DNA of 59,907 bases from an uncultured Lachnospiraceae bacterium. Lineage in GTDB: Bacteria > Bacillota > Clostridia > Lachnospirales > Lachnospiraceae. Position numbers and translations under genes: made by a program. The notes under the pieces are model-generated. The model did not search any database, was not told the DNA's origin, and saw nothing but the letters and a program-made list of their open reading frames with translations. This document shows, piece by piece, positions 43,316 to 52,332 of the stretch (the stretch's first letter is position 1; every line of letters starts with the position of its first letter). The stretch lies in assembly GCA_947175035.1 (NCBI GenBank), contig CAMWLG010000012.1, forward strand, positions 1 to 59,907, given 5' to 3'.

Positions 43316-44659
43316 ATGAAAAATCCTATAAAACCTGTGGCTGTAAAAAGAATAATTACCATCTTTGTATTTACATATATTTTTCTGTTCAGTAGTTGTG
43401 CACCAAAAGACGAGAACAATGTGGCGGTGAAAGAATCAACAGTTACATCCTCAGAGGAGTTTACTGATTCACAGAAAAAAGAGGTTGTAATCCCTGAACC
43501 AAATACAGCGGTGGAGGAACCCGCCGTCATATCCTCGGAGGAATCCATAGACTCACAGGAAACAGATACCGTAATTCCTGAACCATATGTTGTGGAGGAA
43601 GAAGCTATAGAGGATCAGTCAATATCATTTGAAGACTTTGGAGAGATGGACTATGCGCTGTTTCTGGAGACAAATGTCGGGTATGGAGTAACTGCAGATT
43701 ATTTTAAATATGGGATATACGGAGATTTTGTGAATACAGTGCGGGAAGGGGAAGAAGTTTATTTCCAGTTATGCAGGACAATGCTGGGTACAGAGATTTC
43801 CTGGAAGACCCATAAGGATTGGGCAGATAATATGGAAATACTACATATTCAAAATCTTTCCCCAGATTTACAGTGGATTGTTGCAAGACAATATCTTATG
43901 AGAGCTTGTCTTGGGTATTACAAGGATGAAGTGGTTTACGATGGAGATATTATTGCGGAAGTAGAAAGCTCCTGCGATGTAACGGATACGTATTTCTATT
44001 TAAAAAGAACAGAGCAGGGTACTTATGAACCTGTGAGTGATGCATTATTTGAAAAAAGGAAGCAATTAGTAGACGAATTGGGGGGATACACTAATGCATG
44101 TCATTTGGAGGATGTTACATGTTTGGACGAATATGGAAAGTATTTGGCAATTGCAGCCCCGGATAGTCAAAGCATAGGGATATATAGTACCGAAGACTGG
44201 GGCTTAAAACAGTATATCAGTATGGGTCATATTGATGTGGAGTACCCGCTTGCAATATCACAGTTTGTGGGAGATGAAAGCAGCGGGTGGTTGGTGTTCT
44301 CAAATGGTGGATCAACATACCGGTTAGATTATCCGGACGGAAAACCGGAAAAAATCGGAGAATTTATGTTTGATACAACATATTCACCAGATGGGAAATA
44401 TCTGGCGTATTGTACGGGAAATATGGAATTTCATGAATTTTCTAAGATGTTGGATGGCGACAAGCAAAAACTGGAAAAAATTGGAAAATTGTACCATGAA
44501 TGGAACAAAATCCTTCCCGGTTGGTATATAAAAGAAATAGAGACGGGCAATACGACATATATCCCGATAGCAACTTGGGAACAGGATGACAGACCTCTTT
44601 ATGGCGGCAGATGTATCTGGATAGAAAAGGATAAGCTATCCGAGATACTCGATTTATAA
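43316..44659 (+). CDS. Lipoprotein paralogue 2
   Basis: A 447-aa lipoprotein (signal peptide with lipobox FSSC, Cys about 23). The linker has two versions of the acidic SSEE and VIPEP units. The domain that follows matches paralogues 1 and 3, including the WLVFSNGGSTYRLDYPDGK block and the ending YGGRCIWIEKDKLSEIL. AAGGAG precedes the start. Intact. It lacks an LRR gene after it. Function unknown. Confidence 0.78.
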   Translation: MKNPIKPVAVKRIITIFVFTYIFLFSSCAPKDENNVAVKESTVTSSEEFTDSQKKEVVIPEPNTAVEEPAVISSEESIDSQETDTVIPEPYVVEEEAIEDQSISFEDFGEMDYALFLETNVGYGVTADYFKYGIYGDFVNTVREGEEVYFQLCRTMLGTEISWKTHKDWADNMEILHIQNLSPDLQWIVARQYLMRACLGYYKDEVVYDGDIIAEVESSCDVTDTYFYLKRTEQGTYEPVSDALFEKRKQLVDELGGYTNACHLEDVTCLDEYGKYLAIAAPDSQSIGIYSTEDWGLKQYISMGHIDVEYPLAISQFVGDESSGWLVFSNGGSTYRLDYPDGKPEKIGEFMFDTTYSPDGKYLAYCTGNMEFHEFSKMLDGDKQKLEKIGKLYHEWNKILPGWYIKEIETGNTTYIPIATWEQDDRPLYGGRCIWIEKDKLSEILDL

Positions 44660-44740
44660 GTAATCGTTGACTATTACAACGAGCATGACTGAAATTGGGA
44701 ACCTATGGACAGAGATGTTATATACGTAAGGGAAGAGAAA

Positions 44741-46084
44741 ATGACGAATTTTGCAAAAACTGTGTCTATAAAAAGAATAATTACCATCTTTGCGTTTATG
44801 GGTATTTTCCTGTTCAGTAGCTGTGAGACACTGAAAGATGAGGAAAATACAGCAGTGGAGGAATCAGTCGCCATATTCTCGGAGGAAGCTACAGATTCAC
44901 AGGAAACAGATATTGTAATTCCTGAACCACAAGTGACAGAGGAAGAATCGAGGATAATAGAACCGGACATGGTGGATTCTGTCCCCGTTTTTGAAAACTT
45001 TGGAGAGATGGATTATGCACTGTTTCTGGAAACGAATGTTGGGTATGGAGCGACTTTGGATTATTTTAAATACGGGATATATGGTGACTTTACCAGTACT
45101 GCGGGAGATGGGGAAAATATATACTTTCTTTTGAATGAAAAAATACTTGGCAACAAGATGGCGCTTTCTACTCACAAGGACTGGGCAGATTATACAGGAG
45201 AGCATATAACATCCATAACTCCTGATTTAGAGTGGATTATAAGCAGAAAATTTGACAGATTTGAAGATATACCTCTTCCGTGGTACTATCTGGAGAAGTG
45301 GTATAGAAATGGGGAGGAAGTGAAAACACTGGATATTGATACTACATTAGATATGCGGCAGTTTGTTCCACAGAAAACTGTTACAGGAGAATATGAAGCA
45401 ATGTCGGAACAGAAATGTAATGAGGTGGAGCAGATGTTGGATGAAATATATGATAATCTGCGGGCTTATAATGATTTTTGCGAGGGAAATGAGAAGTGGG
45501 TTTGTTTTGATGAACACGGAGAGTTATTGGCAGTGAGGAAATTGAAGAATGAGACTGGATCAATCTATAGTGTATATGAGGAAAACTGTATCCAGGTATA
45601 CGACATATCAAAGGAACAAATAGAGATGCTCTGCGAATTAACTCTTCCGAAAAAGGAAATGGCATGGCCAATAGAGATATCTCAAATCGTAGGAACACAG
45701 GAGGAAGGATGGCTTGTTTTTTCGGAGGGAGATACCACATACCGAATGAACTATCCGAGCGGCGATATTGAGGAGCTTGGAGAGTTTATGTATGGAACCA
45801 CCTATTCACCAGATGGAAGGTACATGGCTTATTGCACAGGATATTTTTATTTGTACTACTGTTGGGAATTCGAAGACATGAAAATGGAAGAGTATGATCT
45901 GTACTATGAAATGCTGAAGAGATGGGATGCGATTGCCCCCGGATGGTATGTGAAAGACTTGGAAACGGGTAATACAACCTATATCCCGATAGCAACTTGG
46001 AAACTGGATGACAGACCTCTTTATGGCGGCAGATGTATCTGGATAGAAAAGGATAAGCTATTTGAAATAATTAATGGGGGATAA
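44741..46084 (+). CDS. Lipoprotein paralogue 3
   Basis: A 447-aa lipoprotein with lipobox FSSC and the same acidic linker and C-terminal domain. The start at 44741 is preferred over 44705 because AAGAGAAA lies just upstream and the protein then aligns with paralogue 2. It keeps the TGG that is mutated in paralogue 1. Overlaps LRR copy 2 by 11 bases. Confidence 0.78.
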   Translation: MTNFAKTVSIKRIITIFAFMGIFLFSSCETLKDEENTAVEESVAIFSEEATDSQETDIVIPEPQVTEEESRIIEPDMVDSVPVFENFGEMDYALFLETNVGYGATLDYFKYGIYGDFTSTAGDGENIYFLLNEKILGNKMALSTHKDWADYTGEHITSITPDLEWIISRKFDRFEDIPLPWYYLEKWYRNGEEVKTLDIDTTLDMRQFVPQKTVTGEYEAMSEQKCNEVEQMLDEIYDNLRAYNDFCEGNEKWVCFDEHGELLAVRKLKNETGSIYSVYEENCIQVYDISKEQIEMLCELTLPKKEMAWPIEISQIVGTQEEGWLVFSEGDTTYRMNYPSGDIEELGEFMYGTTYSPDGRYMAYCTGYFYLYYCWEFEDMKMEEYDLYYEMLKRWDAIAPGWYVKDLETGNTTYIPIATWKLDDRPLYGGRCIWIEKDKLFEIINGG

Positions 46085-47180
46085 GTCTGTTATGAAAAAA
46101 TTATACATAATGGTGTTCTTAACCTTTATAGGAATTGCCTGTTTATGGATAGTTGTTTTGGGGAAAAGCTCCGAAACAAAATTATCTGAAGAAAATATAA
46201 TTCCATCAGAAGAATCTATAGAATCAGAAGAAGAAAAAATTGTGGAAAATGACCAAGAATATACGAATATATGGGGAACGGATTATATTTTGGAAATTGG
46301 TTACCATAATGGCGCTGTTGCTACTCAGGAGGATATCATTCACATAGGGCAACTATCACATTTAAAACATTTGAAGATTTCCGTGGATGACAATGAAATA
46401 GATTTGTCACCGCTTGGCAATTTGTCGGAATTGGAATCGTTGGATATCCATATATCGTGTCTTCGTTCGCCCGATTTATCTTTTATGCAAAGGTTGACAC
46501 AGTTGAAGGAATTGAGTGTTACGGTTGGCTATGAAGTGGATTTGTCACCAATCGGGAGTCTGACAGGGCTGAAACAATTAACATTGAATTCTTATGGGCT
46601 TAATTCAGATGATTTGTCATTTCTTAAAAATTTAAATGAACTGACAGAAGTGTTTATTGGCAAATGGGATGACATAAAAGACCTTTCTTATTTTCAGGAT
46701 ATGCCGCGCCTGAAAAGCTTATGGATTTCTTATGTGGGCGATGTCGATTTATACTGCCTTTCTGAGCTTAAAAATTTAGAAACACTGCATATTACAGGTG
46801 AACATATTAGAAATATAGACGGGCTGGGGAATTTAATCAATATAAAGGAATTGTATTTGACCGATAATAGTACGGATGCAATGTATGGCGAAACAGAACC
46901 ATTGGATTTGCAGCCATTGACAAATTTAACCCAATTGGAAAGGATAGGTTTGGCAGATATCTATTTAGAAGACATTGAGCCTTTGGCAAGTCTAAAAAGC
47001 TTATACTCTATCGATTTAATAAATACAAAAGTGGAGGACATTTCGTCCTTGGCAGGTTTGGAGAGCCTTGACAAGCTATATATATAGAAATGATAGTGAA
47101 CTGGTAAAGGAGCAGGCAGAAACATATTTTAGCAAGCTAGAAAAAGTAATGGTTACGGATAAATACCCCCCTGGATTCTA
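46074..47180 (+). pseudogene. Leucine-rich-repeat surface protein, copy 2, frameshifted
   Basis: Identical to copy 1 over the first about 540 bp, then about 90 percent alike. A 2-bp deletion near 47083 (TATATATAG against TATATATTTAG in copy 1) creates a stop at 47087 and removes the last 32 residues, which are still readable downstream to a stop at 47180. The 337-aa form keeps most repeats and may be made. Confidence 0.75.
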
Positions 47181-47208
47181 AATTTATTGATAAAAATGGA
47201 GGAAAATA

Positions 47209-47568
47209 ATGAGATCAATTATTCTTATTTCACCAAGTAAAAATGAAATATTGAGTTTGTATCAGCAGTGGAGTGACAAAGCTCAACATGTACTTAAGGA
47301 GTATGATAAATTAAATATGGAGCTTGCTGGAGAAGGGATTTTTATTGATTACTGCGAGGACGGGCAGAATGAGTATGAAGAATCTGAGTTAAATCAAATT
47401 GATATTCCTGAGCCGGTATTTTATTCTATTGCCTATTCAGATACAGAGATAATGAAGGAATTTCTTCAGAAAAGTGTGTTTAGTAAAGGGAGTTATATAG
47501 ATAATGATTTTGGGGAGATTGTATCGTTAGATGAAATGCAAGGGGAATGGGAAGATTATATCAGATAA
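47209..47568 (+). CDS. Hypothetical immunity-like protein
   Basis: A 119-aa acidic soluble protein without signal peptide (MRSIILISPSKNEILSLY is its opening). Sits between the LRR copy and the lipoproteins. AT-rich and small like the immunity genes downstream. GGAGG precedes the start. Family not recognised. Confidence 0.55.
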   Translation: MRSIILISPSKNEILSLYQQWSDKAQHVLKEYDKLNMELAGEGIFIDYCEDGQNEYEESELNQIDIPEPVFYSIAYSDTEIMKEFLQKSVFSKGSYIDNDFGEIVSLDEMQGEWEDYIR

Positions 47569-47589
47569 AATGTAAGAGGAAACAGACTA

Positions 47590-48195
47590 GTGGAAAATGG
47601 AAAGAAAAAATTATTGGTTGTCCTTGCAGCGATATTGGCTTTGGCAGCATTAGTAGGTGGTTGTCATCCCCATTTGGAAGCGGGTGTGGATGCCGAGCCA
47701 CAGGCAGAATCCCAAGCAAATGAGCGGGAGATGGTGTGTGAAGAAATTAATCCCTATTCCTGTGTTTCAGTAGAAGAAGGATTTGAAGTAACCTTTTATA
47801 GTCGTACAAACAAAAAATTTTTTTCAGAGTGCTATCCGCAGGAACCGGTAATTAGTCAGGTGGCAGATCATATTTTTGAGGTTAGCATAAGTGTGGGATC
47901 ACCTGCTGCATATATTTTTTATGTTGATATAGAGAATGGCGAATTATCAGAGACATTTTTTAATCCATTATTTTTTGGGAAGTGTTGCGTTGCATATATG
48001 GAAGATGGACAATTGGTTTTGAGAGACATATTTAATAAAGATTTATTATACATGACTATTTCAAGGGATTTTACCAGAACCGCGAATCCTATGTCTGCAA
48101 TTATTTCAATAGAGATACAGGATGGAGGAGATGTCGTATTGTCGTATTACAAGGGAGAAAATTTTGAAGAAACTTCAGAAGTAATAACGATATGA
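47590..48195 (+). CDS. Small lipoprotein
   Basis: A 201-aa lipoprotein starting at GTG 47590 (signal peptide, lipobox ALVGGC, Cys about 25). The first 45 residues and the DNA around them are nearly the same as in the gene at 50584, so the N-termini are duplicated, while the mature domains differ. Function unknown. Confidence 0.68.
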   Translation: MENGKKKLLVVLAAILALAALVGGCHPHLEAGVDAEPQAESQANEREMVCEEINPYSCVSVEEGFEVTFYSRTNKKFFSECYPQEPVISQVADHIFEVSISVGSPAAYIFYVDIENGELSETFFNPLFFGKCCVAYMEDGQLVLRDIFNKDLLYMTISRDFTRTANPMSAIISIEIQDGGDVVLSYYKGENFEETSEVITI

Positions 48196-48210
48196 CGGAG
48201 GAAAATACAA

Positions 48211-49803
48211 ATGAACAAAAAGATAAGTCTATTATGTATATTTTTATGTGTCGGTCTGTGTGGCTGTCATAAAATTTCTCCCGAGCATGAAACCAGTTTG
48301 GAGCGGGAGTACGTCTCCCAAGAAGTACCGGAAGAAAAGACAGATTTTTTGGAAGCTTATCACAATTTCTGCCGGCAGGAGAATGCGGAAAAAATAGCGC
48401 TCCTTTATTTGGATGAAGATGCCGTACCCGAGTTGTTGATCCGAAAAGATCGGGAGTATGAGCTGTACTCCTTTGACGGTTCCAAGGTTCAACCTATTCT
48501 CATGTCTGATGCGGGGATCAAAGCAAATACCTATGGATCAAAACATGACATTGAAGACCATGGAGAATACCGAACGCCATATTGGTTTGAATATGTTTCG
48601 CAGCAGGGATTGGTGCGCGTCCACGAGGACGGCGAAGAGGAGAGACATGATTATTATCTCCGATATACAGACGGCGTACTTTCTAAGGAATTGGAGACTT
48701 GGAGCGATGGGTCGTGGCATACCTGCGAAGGGGACGAAGAGATAGCGAATGAGGACTTTCGGAGCCGATTGATGGAATTGGGGTATGACAGCTTGATTCC
48801 CTGCGCTTATCTGTATGATAGTGTAGCGGCGGCATATGAGAATAGGGACGCCGTGTCGGATTCGAAGAAGGTGTTGGAAAACTTTGTGAACGGCAAAGTG
48901 GATGCCCTGTGTTATGAAGATGTCTTAAAGAGAGGCACCCCCACGGAGGAAGGATTTTTTCTGAGAAATTATGAGGAGATTTATGGGACGATCACCTGTG
49001 GAGAAACTTGGTGGGGTTCTCTGGTGTATGTTGATTTTGATAACGATGGGGAGGATGAGTTGGTTCTGGGCGGTTATACGGGATCACGCATGTTTTTTGA
49101 TGTCATAGGAGATACGGTTTATGAGGTATTACATACAAGTTCTACCACCGATAACGGGCATGTGGCCGAAATGAATGGCAGAAAGGTGATTGAGCGGACG
49201 GATCTGCTTCATAGCGAAAGACAATATTATTGGATAACGGAATATGATTCCTGCTGCTGTGTGGTTGATTGGTTCCGTCTGTGTACGAATTTTGAAGGGC
49301 ATCGCTATGCTGAAGGAGATGAGTTTGAGTATAGAGGCCGGGAGATTACGATGCAAGAATTTGAGGAGATTGTAGACAGCATTCATTCGGTTTCGGTTGA
49401 GGATAGGATACTGGAATACTGGGTTGGAGAATATGAATTTCATGAATCTGTCAGCGAACCGACCCTCATGATGATGGATTACCGCATGAAAATTTATCGG
49501 GACAATGATAAATATTATGCGGATATTGAGATGGACGGACAGACGACTCTGGCGCGAATCCGGGCGACAACCGGATTAGAGAGCGGCAGCGACAGAATTG
49601 AGATGGTGTTTTGTGAATATCTGCCGGGACATATAAACGGCGGAACAAATGCCAAGGAGGGTGAGGTATTGCTCGTTTTAGAGAGGAAAAACGGGGAGAT
49701 TTTTACCCATTGGGGAAAGATTGTTCCCATGTTGTATGAGAATGAGGAGAGCGGGAAGGTGTACTTTGTGAAAAAAGAGGAGTCAGGCGATTTGGACAGA
49801 TGA
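48211..49803 (+). CDS. Large lipoprotein with calcium-loop-like motifs
   Basis: A 530-aa lipoprotein (lipobox GLCGC, Cys19). Two acidic loops resemble repeats of VCBS/EF-type: ALLYLDEDAVPELLIR (residues about 61-76) and VYVDFDNDGEDELVLGG (about 273-289). Mostly beta-rich. Preceded by GGAGGA. Domain family not recognised with certainty. Confidence 0.68.
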   Translation: MNKKISLLCIFLCVGLCGCHKISPEHETSLEREYVSQEVPEEKTDFLEAYHNFCRQENAEKIALLYLDEDAVPELLIRKDREYELYSFDGSKVQPILMSDAGIKANTYGSKHDIEDHGEYRTPYWFEYVSQQGLVRVHEDGEEERHDYYLRYTDGVLSKELETWSDGSWHTCEGDEEIANEDFRSRLMELGYDSLIPCAYLYDSVAAAYENRDAVSDSKKVLENFVNGKVDALCYEDVLKRGTPTEEGFFLRNYEEIYGTITCGETWWGSLVYVDFDNDGEDELVLGGYTGSRMFFDVIGDTVYEVLHTSSTTDNGHVAEMNGRKVIERTDLLHSERQYYWITEYDSCCCVVDWFRLCTNFEGHRYAEGDEFEYRGREITMQEFEEIVDSIHSVSVEDRILEYWVGEYEFHESVSEPTLMMMDYRMKIYRDNDKYYADIEMDGQTTLARIRATTGLESGSDRIEMVFCEYLPGHINGGTNAKEGEVLLVLERKNGEIFTHWGKIVPMLYENEESGKVYFVKKEESGDLDR

Positions 49804-49831
49804 GCCGTAGGGATAGAAGGAGATTTGGAAG

Positions 49832-50584
49832 ATGGATATGTTGTGTGGAAGGCGAAACAGAGCATTAAAATTTATGATTCTTTTTTTCATATGCAGCGCT
49901 ACTATAGGAATGTGTGCTTGTGCAGGCGGCAAGCCTGTGGAGAATCCTAATACATACGCCGTCAGTGGTAACGAAATGTGTACCAGCGTCAGCGACAATG
50001 ATGCGGAACCGGATATACAGGAGATGAATATTTCCCATGAAATAGATGAGTACATGAAAAGATTTATGGGATTATATACGAGCAATGCACTGGAGGAGAT
50101 GGAATCTCAGCTCATGATTGAGGAAGGGGAATTCAGCAGTCAAAATGAAAACGGAGCAACGATAATAAAATATTCGGATTTATCGGGTAATGCACTGCGC
50201 TATGAATTACATTATTATGGTGAAACAGGAAATAGAACTGTAAATTATTATTTATGCGAGAACTTTTATTGGATCAGCAGCCAAATGAATTATTATAGCA
50301 GCCCGATTTTTAAATCGGATTACTTAAATGTCTTATATAGCGAAGTGGAAAATTGGATTGTAATGGGTGAAACGGTTTATGTGATGCATGATTCCGGGAA
50401 GCTGGAGGAAGCGGATCAGGCACAATTGGAAATTCCGCTTCTGGAGGAAGTGGAGGGATACGCGCAAGAATGGGATTCTGGAGAGGTGCCCCAATTGGAT
50501 GAGCCCATCGCCCCAGATTATATTGATAGCTCAATTATTGAATTTTGGGGAACAGAGGTAGATTTTACGGAGGAAATCGACTAG
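49832..50584 (+). CDS. Lipoprotein
   Basis: A 250-aa protein with an N-terminal signal and lipobox-like GMCAC (Cys about 28 or 30), a Ser/Thr/Asn-rich linker and a soluble domain. Start may also be the second Met codon. Its stop (TAG) shares a base with the GTG start of the next gene, so they are coupled. Not recognised. Confidence 0.6.
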   Translation: MDMLCGRRNRALKFMILFFICSATIGMCACAGGKPVENPNTYAVSGNEMCTSVSDNDAEPDIQEMNISHEIDEYMKRFMGLYTSNALEEMESQLMIEEGEFSSQNENGATIIKYSDLSGNALRYELHYYGETGNRTVNYYLCENFYWISSQMNYYSSPIFKSDYLNVLYSEVENWIVMGETVYVMHDSGKLEEADQAQLEIPLLEEVEGYAQEWDSGEVPQLDEPIAPDYIDSSIIEFWGTEVDFTEEID

Positions 50585-52332
50585 TGGAAAATGGGGAAAA
50601 ATTATTGGCTGCCCTTGTAGTGACATTGGCATTGGCAGCCTTAGCAGGTGGTTGTCAATCCCATTTGGAAAAAGGTGCGGATGCCGAGCTACAGACAGAA
50701 TCCCAAGCAAATGAGTGGGAGTTGGTGGAGGGTGACAAACCAAAAGAAACGGAGGAAACAGAAAGCACAATAATAGATGAATACAGCCAAGTCAAAAACG
50801 AATTTACGGAAGAGGGTTGGCTGGTGTGTGAAAGCTGGGGGAATTTTGATGAGGATGTGCCTTATGTGGAGGAAGAGATTTATGAAATCCTCAAGGCGGC
50901 TTATGCGGAAATTGATTTTAAGGGGGAATTTAAAAAAGGCGATTTGGACAAGTATGACGAGTACAAAGCCGTATTTCAGAAGCTGTTGCAAAACGAGGCT
51001 CCTTTTCTTGACAATGAGACAGGGGAGGAAACCTATATAAAGGATATCCCTGAATTGCACTATAATTCAAACAGTGCAGACCATGATGAAAATGCGTACA
51101 GATATTATTTTTTTGACATTGATGAGGACGGCCTGCCGGAAATGGGGATATGCAACAGGAAAGAAAGGGCGAATGAGATCTTCTTTTTTAAATCTGATTC
51201 CCAAGATGGAAAAATCAATTTGTGGCATCAGTCGGGGGGATGGCAGATATGGTTTGGCAGCGGGAAGCTGGGAAACTCATGGGGAGGCGGGCAGTATATG
51301 GCATTTACCGAGTTTGGTTCCGACAGAGAAGAAAAATGCAAAACAAATACCTTTACCATATATGATACAGAAAACTTGCGTATGGTTATGGCGCCTATAT
51401 ATGCAGACAAGCAAAAGGAAATAGAAATAACTGACGAGATGAAGAGTCAAGGGGTTTATGACCTTTTTTGGGGACAGTGGTATTTCCGCATAACAGATGA
51501 ACAGTATTACGAACTAACAAATGGATATTGGGAGGCATATAAAACGGCAGAGGAAAGAATAAAGGATGTGACCTATACCTATGAGGAACTCTTCGGTTCA
51601 CTATATTTGATTGGAGACCCCTGTAAACAGGAAGAATATGTGGATTCCCATCAGCAGATGGACTCAGGCACAAACAGCCTCAAAATCAGCAATGTAAAAT
51701 TGGTGAAGGAAGTTGATATGGAAAACATACATATAGAATACCCTTATTTAAACTATGCATGGGATGAACCTTCAAGGAAAATCAATGAGCAGATATATAA
51801 CCAAATAATATATTATGGCGGAGCGAAAGAAAATCTTACAGACAATGATGGAATAAGGACAGATGCAAATATAGCATATCATATCACATATGTGGATGAT
51901 AACATAATAAGCATCCTTTTTAGTGGCGACATAGCTGATGGAATGAGTTATAACTATGTCAATGTGGGATTGAATTTTAACTTGCAAAGCGGAGAAATCC
52001 TCTCCATAGCCGATTTTTATGAACTGGCGGAAATAAGGGATTTGACCCAAAAGGCCGTGTCGGAAAAGCTGCTGACCAGCGAGAACCTTCCTCTTGACGG
52101 GGAGCAGAAGGAAACATACTTTAACGAATTTTTAAGAGAATTTGACACGGACGATTATATCAATCGGATGGATAACTTTTTTATAAAGGACGGCAGTGTC
52201 TGCTTTATAGCATCCCCTCCTCCGTCCTTTAAGGAGGAAATTTATATTGAATTGAAAGTGGAAGAAATGCCGGCAATCGCGGATATGGTTTTGGAAAGCA
52301 AGGGGGTAAACAAGTTTGGAACAAAAAAGTAA
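50584..52332 (+). CDS. Lipoprotein with RsiV-like C-terminal domain (DUF3298/DUF4163)
   Basis: A 582-aa lipoprotein from GTG 50584 (lipobox LAGGC). The middle region has a calcium-loop-like FFDIDEDGLPEMGIC. The last 220 residues resemble DUF4163/DUF3298 (NIHIEYPYLNYAWDEPSRK, ILSIADFYELAEIRDL, GSVCFIASPPPSF), as in anti-sigma factor RsiV. N-terminus duplicated with the gene at 47590. The role in the array is unknown. Confidence 0.7.
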   Translation: MENGEKLLAALVVTLALAALAGGCQSHLEKGADAELQTESQANEWELVEGDKPKETEETESTIIDEYSQVKNEFTEEGWLVCESWGNFDEDVPYVEEEIYEILKAAYAEIDFKGEFKKGDLDKYDEYKAVFQKLLQNEAPFLDNETGEETYIKDIPELHYNSNSADHDENAYRYYFFDIDEDGLPEMGICNRKERANEIFFFKSDSQDGKINLWHQSGGWQIWFGSGKLGNSWGGGQYMAFTEFGSDREEKCKTNTFTIYDTENLRMVMAPIYADKQKEIEITDEMKSQGVYDLFWGQWYFRITDEQYYELTNGYWEAYKTAEERIKDVTYTYEELFGSLYLIGDPCKQEEYVDSHQQMDSGTNSLKISNVKLVKEVDMENIHIEYPYLNYAWDEPSRKINEQIYNQIIYYGGAKENLTDNDGIRTDANIAYHITYVDDNIISILFSGDIADGMSYNYVNVGLNFNLQSGEILSIADFYELAEIRDLTQKAVSEKLLTSENLPLDGEQKETYFNEFLREFDTDDYINRMDNFFIKDGSVCFIASPPPSFKEEIYIELKVEEMPAIADMVLESKGVNKFGTKK

